Source of the DNA: Actinoplanes sp. DH11
GTDB lineage: Bacteria; Actinomycetota; Actinomycetes; Mycobacteriales; Micromonosporaceae
Reading direction: 5' to 3'
Assembly: GCF_020873875.1 (NCBI RefSeq)
Contig: NZ_JAHWGU010000020.1
Location: forward strand, 113,763 to 177,762
DNA length: 64,000 nt
The notes below the pieces were generated by a model. The model did no database searches, was not told the DNA's origin, and was given only the letters and a program-made list of their open reading frames with translations. Numbering within the stretch: position 1 is the first letter of the stretch; every line of letters starts with the position of its first letter. The translations under genes and the position numbers were made by a program. Of the stretch, positions 34,550 through 43,154 are shown in pieces.

Positions 34550-36577
34550 ATGAGTGCCCGGGTCTTCGGTTACGCCGTGCTGTACCTGCTCGCTGTGGTC
34601 GTGGGCCGGCTGACCGTACTCGACGACGCCGGCGATCCGGTGATCTGGCCGGCGGCCGGCATGGCGGCGGCGTGGCTGGTGATGCGGCGCGACTCGCCCT
34701 GGCGCTGGGCGGACATCGTGCTGCTGGCCGTGCTGACCGTGGCCGGTCTGACGGTCACCGGGGTGGCGGTGCCGGCGGCGCTCGTGCACGCCGGCGCGGC
34801 GGTGGCCGCCGGTCTGACGTTCACGGCGCTGACCGCCCGGCTGGCGCCCGATCTCTGGGCCGGTGCGGGCGGCGGCCGGCCGCTGAGCACCCTCGCCGAC
34901 CTCTGGGGGATCCTGCTCGCCGCCGTGCTCGCAGCCACCGCCATGTCCTGCATCGACGCGATCGGCGACCAGATCTTCCAGGGCGAGGCCTCCCTCACCA
35001 CGTTCGCGACCCGGGTGGTCCGCGACACCGCCAGCGTCCTGACCTTCGGGGTCGCCGTCCGGCACGCCGCCGACGTCCGCCGCGGCAGCTGGGCCTCGCC
35101 GAGCCGGGCGGCCGGCCTGGAGTGCGCGGCGATCTTCGTCGTCTCGGCCGGGGCCTACTACTACACCTTCGTCATCAACCACGGGCTGCCGATCGGGTTC
35201 GCGCTGCTGCCGCTGACCGTCTGGGCGGCGGTCCGGATGCCCATGACCCTGGCGATCGGCCACTCCCTGCTCTTCAGCTGCGTCGCCGCGGGCTGCACCC
35301 TCACCGGCGCCGGCCCGTACGCCGAGATCGCCGATCCCCGCACCCGGGTCCTGGTGATCGAGCTGTACCTGGTCGTTCTCGCCGTCGCCGGGCTGGCGCT
35401 GGCGCTGAGCCGCAACGAGCGGAACGCCCTGATCGACCGGCTGCGCGACTCCGAGCAGGAGGCCCTCGACAAGGCCGGGATGATGACCACGGTGGTCAAT
35501 TCGATGACCGAGGGGCTGGCCATCCTCGACCCGGCCGGCCGCCTGGTGCTGCGCAACCCGGCCGCCGGCCGCCTGCTCGGCTCGGTCAACACGGTCGCCG
35601 GCGGGGTGGCGCTCGGCAGCGACTACGGCTTCTTCCACCCGGACGGCCGGCCGCTCGCCGACGCCGACCTGCCCTACGCCCGGGCCCTGGCCGGCGAGGA
35701 GGTCGAGCCGATGGACGTGCTGGTCCGCAACGCGGCGGTGCCGGAAGGCCGGATCGTCCGGTTCAACGTGGCCCGCATCGCGGTCCGCGCGGACGGGCCG
35801 CAGCACGTCGTGGTGGTCTTCCACGACGTCACCGCGGACCGCCGGCACCGCGACGAGCTGATGTCGTTCGCCGGGGTGGTCGCCCACGACCTGCTCAACC
35901 CGCTGACCACCATCGAGGGCTGGTCCGAGGTGCTCGAACACGAGCTGGCCGGGTACCAGCCGGCCGAGCGGGTGGCGCGGATCCAGCGGGCGGCGGCGCG
36001 GATGCGGACGTTCCTCAACGGGCTGCTCGCCTACACCGCGGCGCGCGACGGCAAGCTGATGCCGACCACGGTGAACCTGGCCCTGCTCGTCGGCGACATC
36101 GTGAACAGTCGCTACGAACAGGCCGAGAACACGGGTACGCCGCCGCCCTACTTCGAGGTCGGCCGGTTGGAGGCCGTCGAGGCGGACCCGGTCCTGACCC
36201 GGCAACTGCTGGAGAACCTGGTCGACTTCGCGCTCGGGCCGACGCCGCCGGGTGTCACGCCGTACGTCAGCATCTCCTGCCAGCCGGCCCGCAACGGGAT
36301 GCTGCGCGTCGACATCCTGGACAACGGGATCGGGCTGCCGGAGACGGTCCGGAAGGAGATCTTCACCAACTTCCACAGCGGCCGGGCCGACGGCGGGCAC
36401 GGCCTCGAACTGGCGATCTGCAAGCGGATCGTGGAGCGGCACGGCGGGACGATCGAGGCGCTGCCGAACCCGTACGGCAGCGGCAGCCGGATGTCCTTCA
36501 CGCTGCCCGCCGGCCGGTCCCTGTACGCGCTCTCCCTGGATTCGCACCGCTCCGACGGCCGGATGCCGGCCCGGTGA
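34550..36577 (+). CDS. MASE1-PAS histidine kinase homologue with degraded ATP-binding boxes
   Basis: A 675-residue membrane protein: eight or so helices of a MASE1-like sensor (residues 1-300, starting SARVFGYAVLYLLAVVVGRL), PAS (about 320-430), HisKA with His446 (VVAHDLLNPLTTIEGW) and a C-terminal ATPase domain. Compared with its paralogue at 40974-43088, the N box NLIGNAVKY is NLVDFALGP, losing the Mg-binding Asn, and the lid GTGLGLAI is GHGLELAI. The G1 box DNGIGLP is intact. It may bind ATP poorly and act as a pseudokinase or a phosphoacceptor for a partner. No regulator gene is adjacent. ATG 34550 has only a weak ribosome site; GTG 34498 is an alternative. Confidence 0.85.
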   Translation: MSARVFGYAVLYLLAVVVGRLTVLDDAGDPVIWPAAGMAAAWLVMRRDSPWRWADIVLLAVLTVAGLTVTGVAVPAALVHAGAAVAAGLTFTALTARLAPDLWAGAGGGRPLSTLADLWGILLAAVLAATAMSCIDAIGDQIFQGEASLTTFATRVVRDTASVLTFGVAVRHAADVRRGSWASPSRAAGLECAAIFVVSAGAYYYTFVINHGLPIGFALLPLTVWAAVRMPMTLAIGHSLLFSCVAAGCTLTGAGPYAEIADPRTRVLVIELYLVVLAVAGLALALSRNERNALIDRLRDSEQEALDKAGMMTTVVNSMTEGLAILDPAGRLVLRNPAAGRLLGSVNTVAGGVALGSDYGFFHPDGRPLADADLPYARALAGEEVEPMDVLVRNAAVPEGRIVRFNVARIAVRADGPQHVVVVFHDVTADRRHRDELMSFAGVVAHDLLNPLTTIEGWSEVLEHELAGYQPAERVARIQRAAARMRTFLNGLLAYTAARDGKLMPTTVNLALLVGDIVNSRYEQAENTGTPPPYFEVGRLEAVEADPVLTRQLLENLVDFALGPTPPGVTPYVSISCQPARNGMLRVDILDNGIGLPETVRKEIFTNFHSGRADGGHGLELAICKRIVERHGGTIEALPNPYGSGSRMSFTLPAGRSLYALSLDSHRSDGRMPAR

Positions 36578-36744
36578 CCGGACCGCAAGCAGAGCTGCAG
36601 CAGTGCAACTGATATGCCGGGTGGAGCAGACCGCCGCCGCGCCGGCCGACGCCGGCCGAAGGCCACTCAGTTGGTCACCCATCCATCGACCGAAGCCCGC
36701 TTACGAGGCGAGCAAGCCGAACTGGAACCTCCAGACAAACGCTT

Positions 36745-39117
36745 CTAAGCGCGTCGGACCGGCAAGGTGGCGTTCTCCAGGGTGAGGCAGAAGACGCTGC
36801 CGGTGGGCCGGCCGGGCTCGTACCCGACCGAACCGCCGTTCGCCTCGGCCAGACTGGCCACGATGTGCAGGCCCAGCCCGTGCCCGTCGGCGACGCCCGG
36901 CGCACCCCGGGTGTAGCGCTCGAACAGGTGCTCGCGCAGCTTCACCGGCACGCCCGGCCCCGCGTCGTGTACCGCGATCCGGGTCGTGCCGTCACCGGGG
37001 GTGACCACGATCGCGGTCGCCCCGCCGCCGTACTTGCGGGCGTTCGTCAGGAAGTTGACCACGATCTGCCGCAGGTGCGCCGGGTTGACCAGCACCGCCG
37101 CCCCGTCCGGGCAGCGCAGCGGGACCTCCTGGTCGGCCGCGTCCAGCGCGTCGCGCAGCGCCTCGGCCAGCTCGACCCGGTGCCGGTGCGCGCGCAACCG
37201 GGTCTCGCTCACGGTGCACATCGCCAGCACGTTGTGCCGCAGCTCGTCGATCCGGTGCGCGGCACTCATGATCTTCGCGGCGGGACCGGCCATCCGGTCC
37301 GGCAGACCGTCCTCGGCCATCAGTTCGCCGTAACCGAGGATCGAGGCCAGCGGGGTGCCGATGTCGTGCGACAGCATCCCCATCAGGTCCAGCTTGAGCA
37401 GGTTGGCACGCTGGAGCTCGCCGTTGGCCAGCTCCAGCTGGGCGTTGCGTTCGGCGAGCACGGCCTGCGCGGCGTCGCGTTCGCGCTGGGCCCGGACCCG
37501 GGCGGTGATGTCCTGGATGACGCCGATCAGGTGCAGCGGGGCACCGTCGGCGTCGCGGACCAGCCGGACTCCGATGTGGACGTCGACCGGGTGGCCGTCG
37601 GCGTGGATCAGGCGCTTGGTCCGCTCGTACGACTCCTGTTCCCCGCTGAACAGGCGCGCCGTCGCGAGCCGGCCGTCGGCCCGGTCGTCCGGGTGGGTGA
37701 AGTCCTCGTTGCGCCGGCCGATCAGCTCCTCCGGGCGGTAGCCGATCATCCGGGCGTACGCGTCGTTGACGTGCCGGATCACCCCGTCCAGCCCGACGAT
37801 GGCCTGACCCACGGTGGACTGGTGGAACTGGACCCGGAACTGTCGTTCGCTCGCGGCAAGCCTCTCCTCGGCCTGCCGGCGAGCGGTGATGTCGGTGTTG
37901 GTCTCGATCACCTCGTGACCGGCGCCGTCCGCGTCCCGGCGGACCACGTGCCGGCTCAGCACCGCCACCGTGCGCCCGTCGGCCCGGCGGTGCGTCACCT
38001 CGCCCTCCCAGTGGCCGGACCGCGCCAGGGCCTGCGCCACCTCCGCGGGATCGCCGAGGAACGTGGTGTCCAGCAGGTGGTGGATGTCGCGGCCGACGGC
38101 GGACGCGGCCGGCCAGCCGTACATCTGCTCCGCGCCCCTGTTCCAGAACCGGATGGTCCCGTCCGGCGCCCGCAGGATGATCGCGGCCGGCGCCGCGTCG
38201 ATCAGCTCGGCCTGCCGCCGCAGTTCCTGCTCGGCCGCGACGCGTTCGCTGACGTCGTGCAGGAAGGCGTGGAACACCGTCCGGCCCGCCGCGTGCGTGG
38301 CCTGCAAGGTGAACTCGACCGGGAACCGGCGGCCGTCCCGGTGCACCCCCGGCAGCTCGATGCGCTGCCCGGCCAGCTTCGACCGGCCGCCGGCGCGGAT
38401 CCGGGCCAGCCCGGCGCGGTGCGCCGCGTGGAATTCGGCCGGGATGATCAGATCGGCCAGGTCGGCACCTGTCGCCTCCGCGCGTGACCTGCCGAACAAC
38501 TGCTCCGCCGCCGGGTTCCACTCCAGCACCGCGCCGTCCGCGTCGATCGAGACGTACGCGTCCTGCGACACCTCCAGGATCCGGCGGACCACCGCGGAGG
38601 TCTCCTCGGCATGCCGTGCCGTCCGGGTCAGCTCGATCTCGGTCGACACCGCCGCCGCGAGGTCCTCCAGCACGGCCAGATCCTCGGCGTCCCACTCCCG
38701 GGGCTCCCCGTCGATGGCGCAGAACGCACCGAGGACCTGCCCGTCCACCCGGATCGGCATCCCGGCGTACGCGATCACCCCGATCTCCGGGATCGCCAGG
38801 TTGTCGCGCAGCCGATCGTCGAGGCGGGCATCGCTCACCACCAGCGGCGCGTTGTCGTCGACCACGTGCTGGCAGAACGAGTGCGACAGCGGGGTCTCCC
38901 CGCGCTCCGCCCACGGCTGGGGCAGGCCGATCTGGCTGGGAAAGACCTGGCGGTCGTCGAGGACCATCGAGACCAGCGCGGTCGGGGTGCCGACCAGGCG
39001 GGCGGCGAGCCGGGTCAGCCGGCGCAGACCGGGCGGCTCCGGCCCGCCGAGCACGCCTGTCGCATGAACCGCGGCCACTCGCTCCGGGTCCAGGACCCGG
39101 GGCAGCGGATCGACCAC
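36745..39117 (-). CDS. GAF-PAS-PAS-PAS sensor histidine kinase (orphan)
   Basis: A 790-residue soluble kinase. A GAF domain (about 25-165, with SHSFCQHVVDDNAPLVVSDA and GAFCAIDGEP) is followed by three PAS domains (about 175-300, 305-420, 430-545), HisKA (LSHDIGTPLASILGYGELM) and HATPase_c (NFLTNARKYGGG, DAGPGVP, GHGLGLHIV). The GAF type is that of phytochrome-like or redox sensors in which a Cys (here in SFCQHV) recurs across family members; the same SFCAHV appears in the kinase at 39784. The GTG start at 39117 has AGGAC close upstream. No response regulator gene is present. The PAS part resembles the kinase at 1270-3195. Confidence 0.9.
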   Translation of the reverse strand: MVDPLPRVLDPERVAAVHATGVLGGPEPPGLRRLTRLAARLVGTPTALVSMVLDDRQVFPSQIGLPQPWAERGETPLSHSFCQHVVDDNAPLVVSDARLDDRLRDNLAIPEIGVIAYAGMPIRVDGQVLGAFCAIDGEPREWDAEDLAVLEDLAAAVSTEIELTRTARHAEETSAVVRRILEVSQDAYVSIDADGAVLEWNPAAEQLFGRSRAEATGADLADLIIPAEFHAAHRAGLARIRAGGRSKLAGQRIELPGVHRDGRRFPVEFTLQATHAAGRTVFHAFLHDVSERVAAEQELRRQAELIDAAPAAIILRAPDGTIRFWNRGAEQMYGWPAASAVGRDIHHLLDTTFLGDPAEVAQALARSGHWEGEVTHRRADGRTVAVLSRHVVRRDADGAGHEVIETNTDITARRQAEERLAASERQFRVQFHQSTVGQAIVGLDGVIRHVNDAYARMIGYRPEELIGRRNEDFTHPDDRADGRLATARLFSGEQESYERTKRLIHADGHPVDVHIGVRLVRDADGAPLHLIGVIQDITARVRAQRERDAAQAVLAERNAQLELANGELQRANLLKLDLMGMLSHDIGTPLASILGYGELMAEDGLPDRMAGPAAKIMSAAHRIDELRHNVLAMCTVSETRLRAHRHRVELAEALRDALDAADQEVPLRCPDGAAVLVNPAHLRQIVVNFLTNARKYGGGATAIVVTPGDGTTRIAVHDAGPGVPVKLREHLFERYTRGAPGVADGHGLGLHIVASLAEANGGSVGYEPGRPTGSVFCLTLENATLPVRRA

Positions 39118-39169
39118 ACCGTCCTGATCGGCCGGGAAACGGCGGTTCTTAGCGCCGGGGCGTCCCGGG

Positions 39170-39754
39170 TCAGGGCACCGCGCCCAGCATCGTCAGCACC
39201 CCGGTGAGCAGGCCGGTCGTCGCGTCGTGATCGAGGTGTTGCGCCTGCCAGCCGCGGCTCTCGATGCCCTGCAGCACGCCGGTCACGGTGGTGCGCACGG
39301 TGCGCAGCGTGGCGGGGGAGAGCAGCACGGCGGAGGTGCCGTCGGCGTGCGCCGCGCGAGCGGCGGCACCGAGCGCCACCAGCGCGGCGGCGGCGCCGTT
39401 CAGGATCTGGGCGACATGCAGGCGGTCCCGGTCCAGGTTGAAGGCGGCGACGTGCACGGCCAGGCCCAGGGCCGTCATCAGCCGGCCGGTCTCCTCGCCG
39501 CTCAGCACGGCCGGCATCGTCGCGTCGTCCTCGTCGGTGGCTGTCGCACCGGCACAGAAACCGTCGATCAGCTCGTCGGCGACCGCCATCGGCACCAGCA
39601 GGCCGGCCGGTGGCGTCTGCGGGAAGCGGCGGTGCAGGGCTGCCTCCACGGCGTCGCGGATCACGTACTCCGGGACCACGCGGTGCTGCTCGGCCAGCCG
39701 CCGGCGGATCTCGCTGACGACGTCGGCGAGACTCATCGCACCGGGCCGGTCCAT
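39170..39754 (-). CDS. Unknown protein between orphan kinases
   Basis: A 194-residue soluble protein. The N-terminal 60 residues (SLADVVSEIRRRLAEQHRVV, PEYVIRDAVEAALHRRF) look like the three-helix dimerisation segment seen in many small actinomycete proteins. The rest is mainly helical with a central DEDDATMPAVLSGEETG stretch, and I do not recognise it. The start at 39754 is well supported: minus-strand TACGGT lies six bases upstream, giving a leaderless message. Its position among kinases might make it a signalling adaptor. That is speculation. Confidence 0.65.
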   Translation of the reverse strand: MDRPGAMSLADVVSEIRRRLAEQHRVVPEYVIRDAVEAALHRRFPQTPPAGLLVPMAVADELIDGFCAGATATDEDDATMPAVLSGEETGRLMTALGLAVHVAAFNLDRDRLHVAQILNGAAAALVALGAAARAAHADGTSAVLLSPATLRTVRTTVTGVLQGIESRGWQAQHLDHDATTGLLTGVLTMLGAVP

Positions 39755-39760
39755 CTGCTC

Positions 39761-39766
39761 ACCGTA
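39761..39766 (-). promoter_or_regulatory. -10 box (TACGGT) of a probable leaderless gene
   Basis: On the minus strand TACGGT is followed by GAGCAG and the ATG at 39754. There is no separate ribosome site. Confidence 0.5.
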
Positions 39767-39783
39767 ACGGTGCACGCCGGTCC

Positions 39784-40977
39784 TCAGCGAGCGCCGGGCA
39801 GGCAGATCCGGGCGGTGACGCCGTCCGGAGTGTTCATGACGGTCAGTTCCCCGCGGTGCGCGCGCACGATGTTGCGGGCGATGGTGAGTCCCAGGCCCAC
39901 GCCGGGCACCGCCTGATCGCGGGCGTGCCGGCCGCGGAAGAACCTGTCGAAGACCAGTGGCAGCTCGCCGGCCGGGATGCCGATCCCGCCGTCCAGGACC
40001 GCGATGGCAGGCTGCGGCAGGGACTCCACCCGGATCATGATCGGCTGGTCCGGCGGCGTGAACGCGAGGGCGTTGCGCAGCAGTTCCTCGACCGCCTGGG
40101 CGAGCCGGGCCAGGTCGGCGCGGACCGGCACCGGCTCGTACGCCGCCACGTCGACCGGGCCGCCGCGCTGGACGATCCGTGACCTGCAGGCCGCCAGCGC
40201 CGCCGTGACCACGGTGTTCAGGTCGATCACCCCGGACGGCACGGGCATCGGTGCCCGCTGCGGCCGGGTGCCGGCCAGGAGGTGATCGACCATCTCCACC
40301 AGGCGCTGCCCGTTGCGGTGGATCGGCTCGACGAGCGAACGGTACGGCGCCAGGTCCTCCTGGTCGCCGAGGATCTCCAGGTAGCCCTGGATGTTCGCGA
40401 CCGGGGTGCGCAACTCGTGGGTGATCGAGGCGACCAGGTCGTCCTCCCGCTGCGCGGACCGGGCCAGCTCGTCGCCGAGGTCGGCCATCCGCAGCCGGTT
40501 GCGCATCGCCGTCAGGTGCCCGGCGGCCTGCCCGGCGAACGTGACGAGCTGGCCCACCTGGCGGTCGCTGATCTGGTGCGGCCGGTCGTCGATGACGCAC
40601 ATGGCGCCCAGCACGTACCCGTCCTCGTCGATCACCGGGGCGCCGGCGTAGAACCGGATGTTCGGCGCGCCGGTGACGTTGGCGTAGTCCGCGAAGCGCG
40701 GGTCCACAGTGGCGTCCGGCACGATCAGCGGTGAGCGGGCCGGCACGACGTGGGCGCAGAACGACACCTCGAGGGGGGTCTGCGCGTCGGCCAGGCCGAC
40801 CCGGCCGGCGAACCACTGCCGGTCCAGGTCGACGAGCGACACCGCGGCCATCGGCGTGCCGAACATGCCGGCGGCGAGCCGGGTGAGGTCGTCCAGGACG
40901 ACCGGGCGGGGGCGGTCGAGCACCTGGTACGACCGGACCGCTGCCAGTCGGGTCTGCTCGTCGGTCTCTTCACTCAT
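39784..40977 (-). CDS. GAF sensor histidine kinase (orphan)
   Basis: A 397-residue soluble kinase: one GAF domain (about 25-165: PMAAVSLVDLDRQWF, VSFCAHVVPARSPLIV, LGAMCVIDD), HisKA (SITHELRTPVANIQGYLEIL) and HATPase_c (ELLRNALAFTPP, DGGIGIP, GVGLGLTI). Its ATG overlaps the stop of the MASE1 kinase upstream (ATGA), so the two kinases are cotranscribed and translationally coupled. That suggests a multikinase pathway: the membrane kinase senses outside and this one inside. The G1 box has Gly for the usual Asn (LDGGIGIP), a mild departure. Confidence 0.9.
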   Translation of the reverse strand: MSEETDEQTRLAAVRSYQVLDRPRPVVLDDLTRLAAGMFGTPMAAVSLVDLDRQWFAGRVGLADAQTPLEVSFCAHVVPARSPLIVPDATVDPRFADYANVTGAPNIRFYAGAPVIDEDGYVLGAMCVIDDRPHQISDRQVGQLVTFAGQAAGHLTAMRNRLRMADLGDELARSAQREDDLVASITHELRTPVANIQGYLEILGDQEDLAPYRSLVEPIHRNGQRLVEMVDHLLAGTRPQRAPMPVPSGVIDLNTVVTAALAACRSRIVQRGGPVDVAAYEPVPVRADLARLAQAVEELLRNALAFTPPDQPIMIRVESLPQPAIAVLDGGIGIPAGELPLVFDRFFRGRHARDQAVPGVGLGLTIARNIVRAHRGELTVMNTPDGVTARICLPGAR

Positions 40978-43088
40978 CGGCGTGGCTCCGTCCACGACTG
41001 CTCTTCGGCCCGGGCACGGGCGACCTGAGGGGATCCGGGTACGGGCGGCAGCGTGAACGTGAAGACCGAGCCGCCGGCCGGGTTGTCCGCGGCCTCGATC
41101 GTCCCGCCGTGCCGTTCCACGATCCGCTTGCAGATCGCCAGTCCGAGACCGGTCCCGGCGTACTTCGCGGTCCCGTGCGCCCGGTGGAAGTTGCCGAAGA
41201 TCGCCTCGTGCTGCCCGGCCGGTATGCCGATGCCGTTGTCCGCGATCCGGATCCGGACCAGGTCGTCGGCGGGTTCCGCGGTGACGGTGAGCTCCGGCGT
41301 CACGTCGGGTGCGATGTACTTGACCGCGTTGCCGATCAGGTTGTCCAGCAGCTGCCGGATCAGCATCGGGTCGGCCCGTACCGGTGGCAGGTCGCCCACG
41401 ATGAACCGGGGCACCGGCCGCCCCGCCGCGATCGCCGCGTCCAGCCGCGCCACCGTCACCTCGGTGACCAGCTGGCCCAGGTTCACCGGCACGGTCGCCA
41501 CCGTCGCGTCCCGGGCCGTCGTGTAGGCGAGCAGCCCGTCGATCAGCAGCCGCATCCGCACGGCCGCCCGATGCACCCTTGCCAGGCCGTCCCGCGCCTC
41601 CGCGACCTCCGGCCCGTCCGGCAGCGCGGCGAGCGCCTCGCCGGCGAAGTCACTGAAACCTTCGATCGTGGTGACCGGGTTGAGCAGGTCGTGCGCCACC
41701 ACCCCGGCGAAGTTGGTGAGCTCGTCGCGGTGCCGCCGCTCGGCCGTCACGTCGTGGAAGAGCACGACCGCGCTGCGCTCGCCGGCCCCGTCCAGCAGGG
41801 TGGTCGCCCGGACGCTCAGCACCCGGCCCTCGGGCACGCCCGGGTTGCGGATCAGGAAATCCTCGTCCTTGAGGTCCTCGCCGGCCAGCGCCCGGGCGTG
41901 CGGCATCTCGGCGTCCGTCAGCGGCGTGCCGTCCAGGTGGCAGAAGCCGTAGTGGGCCGCCCGGATCGGCTCGCCGGGCGGGGTGACCTGCCCGCCGAGC
42001 AGCCGGATGGCGGCCGGGTTGCGCAGTGTCACCCGGCCGGTCGGGTCGAGGACCGCGAGGCCGTCCGCGGTCGAGTCGATGATCGCCCGGAGCAGCTCGG
42101 CGCGCTGCGACGCCTGCTCCCGCTGCGCCGCCAGTTCCGCCTTGTCGGCGGCGAGCTCGGCCAGCAGGGCGGCCCGCTCGTCGCGTCCGAGGGCCAGGGA
42201 GAGGCCGATGACGGCGGTGAGCGTGACGAACAGCTGCGCGACGACCGCCCGGGTCGCCAGGTTCCCGATCTCGGCGAACGGCCCGGTCCCGTGCAGGGTG
42301 AACAGCACCACGATGACGCCGGCGGTCAGGTTGTGCAGCGCCACGAACGAGGTGCACAGCCGGGCCCCGGCCCACACCGTGACCCCGATCAGCAGGAACG
42401 CCAGCGGCAACCCGTGGCTGTAGGCGAAACCGGCCAGGTAGGCGCCGGTCGAGCAGGCGACCAGGGCGACGTACTCGGCGACGGTCCGGCGGCGGGCCGT
42501 GCCGATCTGCCGGGCAGCGGCCCGCCAGCCGGCGTCGCCGCGGGAGAGCAGCGGGCCGACCACGAAACCGGCCGCGCCGACCAGCAGGATGCTCGCCGTG
42601 TTGCGGGACAGCCACACCGAGGTGCTCGCCCACGAGTACTCCCCGGTCATCAGCCAGACCGTCGTCGGGCCGACCGCCGCGCCGACCGCCGTGGCAGCGA
42701 ACGCCGCGGCCAGCAGCGCCCACAGATCCGGCGGGCTGCGCAACTGCCCACTGCCACCGGCGCCCCAGAGGCCCGGGCGCCACCGGCGGATCAGGTGTAC
42801 GAACGTCATGGCCTGGGCGAGATTGGCGGCCACGTAGACGACGGCCAGCGCCGGGGTTGCCCGGGTCGCGGTGTTCACCACGACGGTGATCACGGCGAGC
42901 GCGGTGACGTCGAGCCAGAACAGCGGGGACCGCCGCTGCCGGCTGAACCAGAGCACCGCGATGCCGGCGGCGGGCCAGACGAGGCTGAGATTGGCGTCGT
43001 CCATGACGGTGGCGCGGCCGGCGACCGTCGCAGCCGTGTACGCCACCGCCCAGAGACCGGTGTGCGCCAGCGATCTGCGGTGGGTCAT
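40974..43088 (-). CDS. MASE1-PAS sensor histidine kinase (orphan, membrane)
   Basis: A 704-residue kinase: a MASE1-like block of eight or more membrane helices (residues 10-310, WAVAYTAATVAGRATVMDDA to LTAVIGLSLALGRDE), a short coiled coil, PAS (about 335-450), HisKA (VVAHDLLNPVTTIEGFSDF) and HATPase_c with intact boxes (NLIGNAVKY, ADNGIGIP, GTGLGLAI). It is the intact paralogue of the kinase at 34550-36577. AAGGGG precedes the ATG. It is first in a two-gene unit with the GAF kinase. The ligand of MASE1 domains is not generally known. Confidence 0.92.
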   Translation of the reverse strand: MTHRRSLAHTGLWAVAYTAATVAGRATVMDDANLSLVWPAAGIAVLWFSRQRRSPLFWLDVTALAVITVVVNTATRATPALAVVYVAANLAQAMTFVHLIRRWRPGLWGAGGSGQLRSPPDLWALLAAAFAATAVGAAVGPTTVWLMTGEYSWASTSVWLSRNTASILLVGAAGFVVGPLLSRGDAGWRAAARQIGTARRRTVAEYVALVACSTGAYLAGFAYSHGLPLAFLLIGVTVWAGARLCTSFVALHNLTAGVIVVLFTLHGTGPFAEIGNLATRAVVAQLFVTLTAVIGLSLALGRDERAALLAELAADKAELAAQREQASQRAELLRAIIDSTADGLAVLDPTGRVTLRNPAAIRLLGGQVTPPGEPIRAAHYGFCHLDGTPLTDAEMPHARALAGEDLKDEDFLIRNPGVPEGRVLSVRATTLLDGAGERSAVVLFHDVTAERRHRDELTNFAGVVAHDLLNPVTTIEGFSDFAGEALAALPDGPEVAEARDGLARVHRAAVRMRLLIDGLLAYTTARDATVATVPVNLGQLVTEVTVARLDAAIAAGRPVPRFIVGDLPPVRADPMLIRQLLDNLIGNAVKYIAPDVTPELTVTAEPADDLVRIRIADNGIGIPAGQHEAIFGNFHRAHGTAKYAGTGLGLAICKRIVERHGGTIEAADNPAGGSVFTFTLPPVPGSPQVARARAEEQSWTEPRR

Positions 43089-43154
43089 GCCCCGCCCCTT
43101 GGAGAACCGACTCGTCCAGGGATCCCATCGGCGTGGACCGGGGCGATCTGAGGG

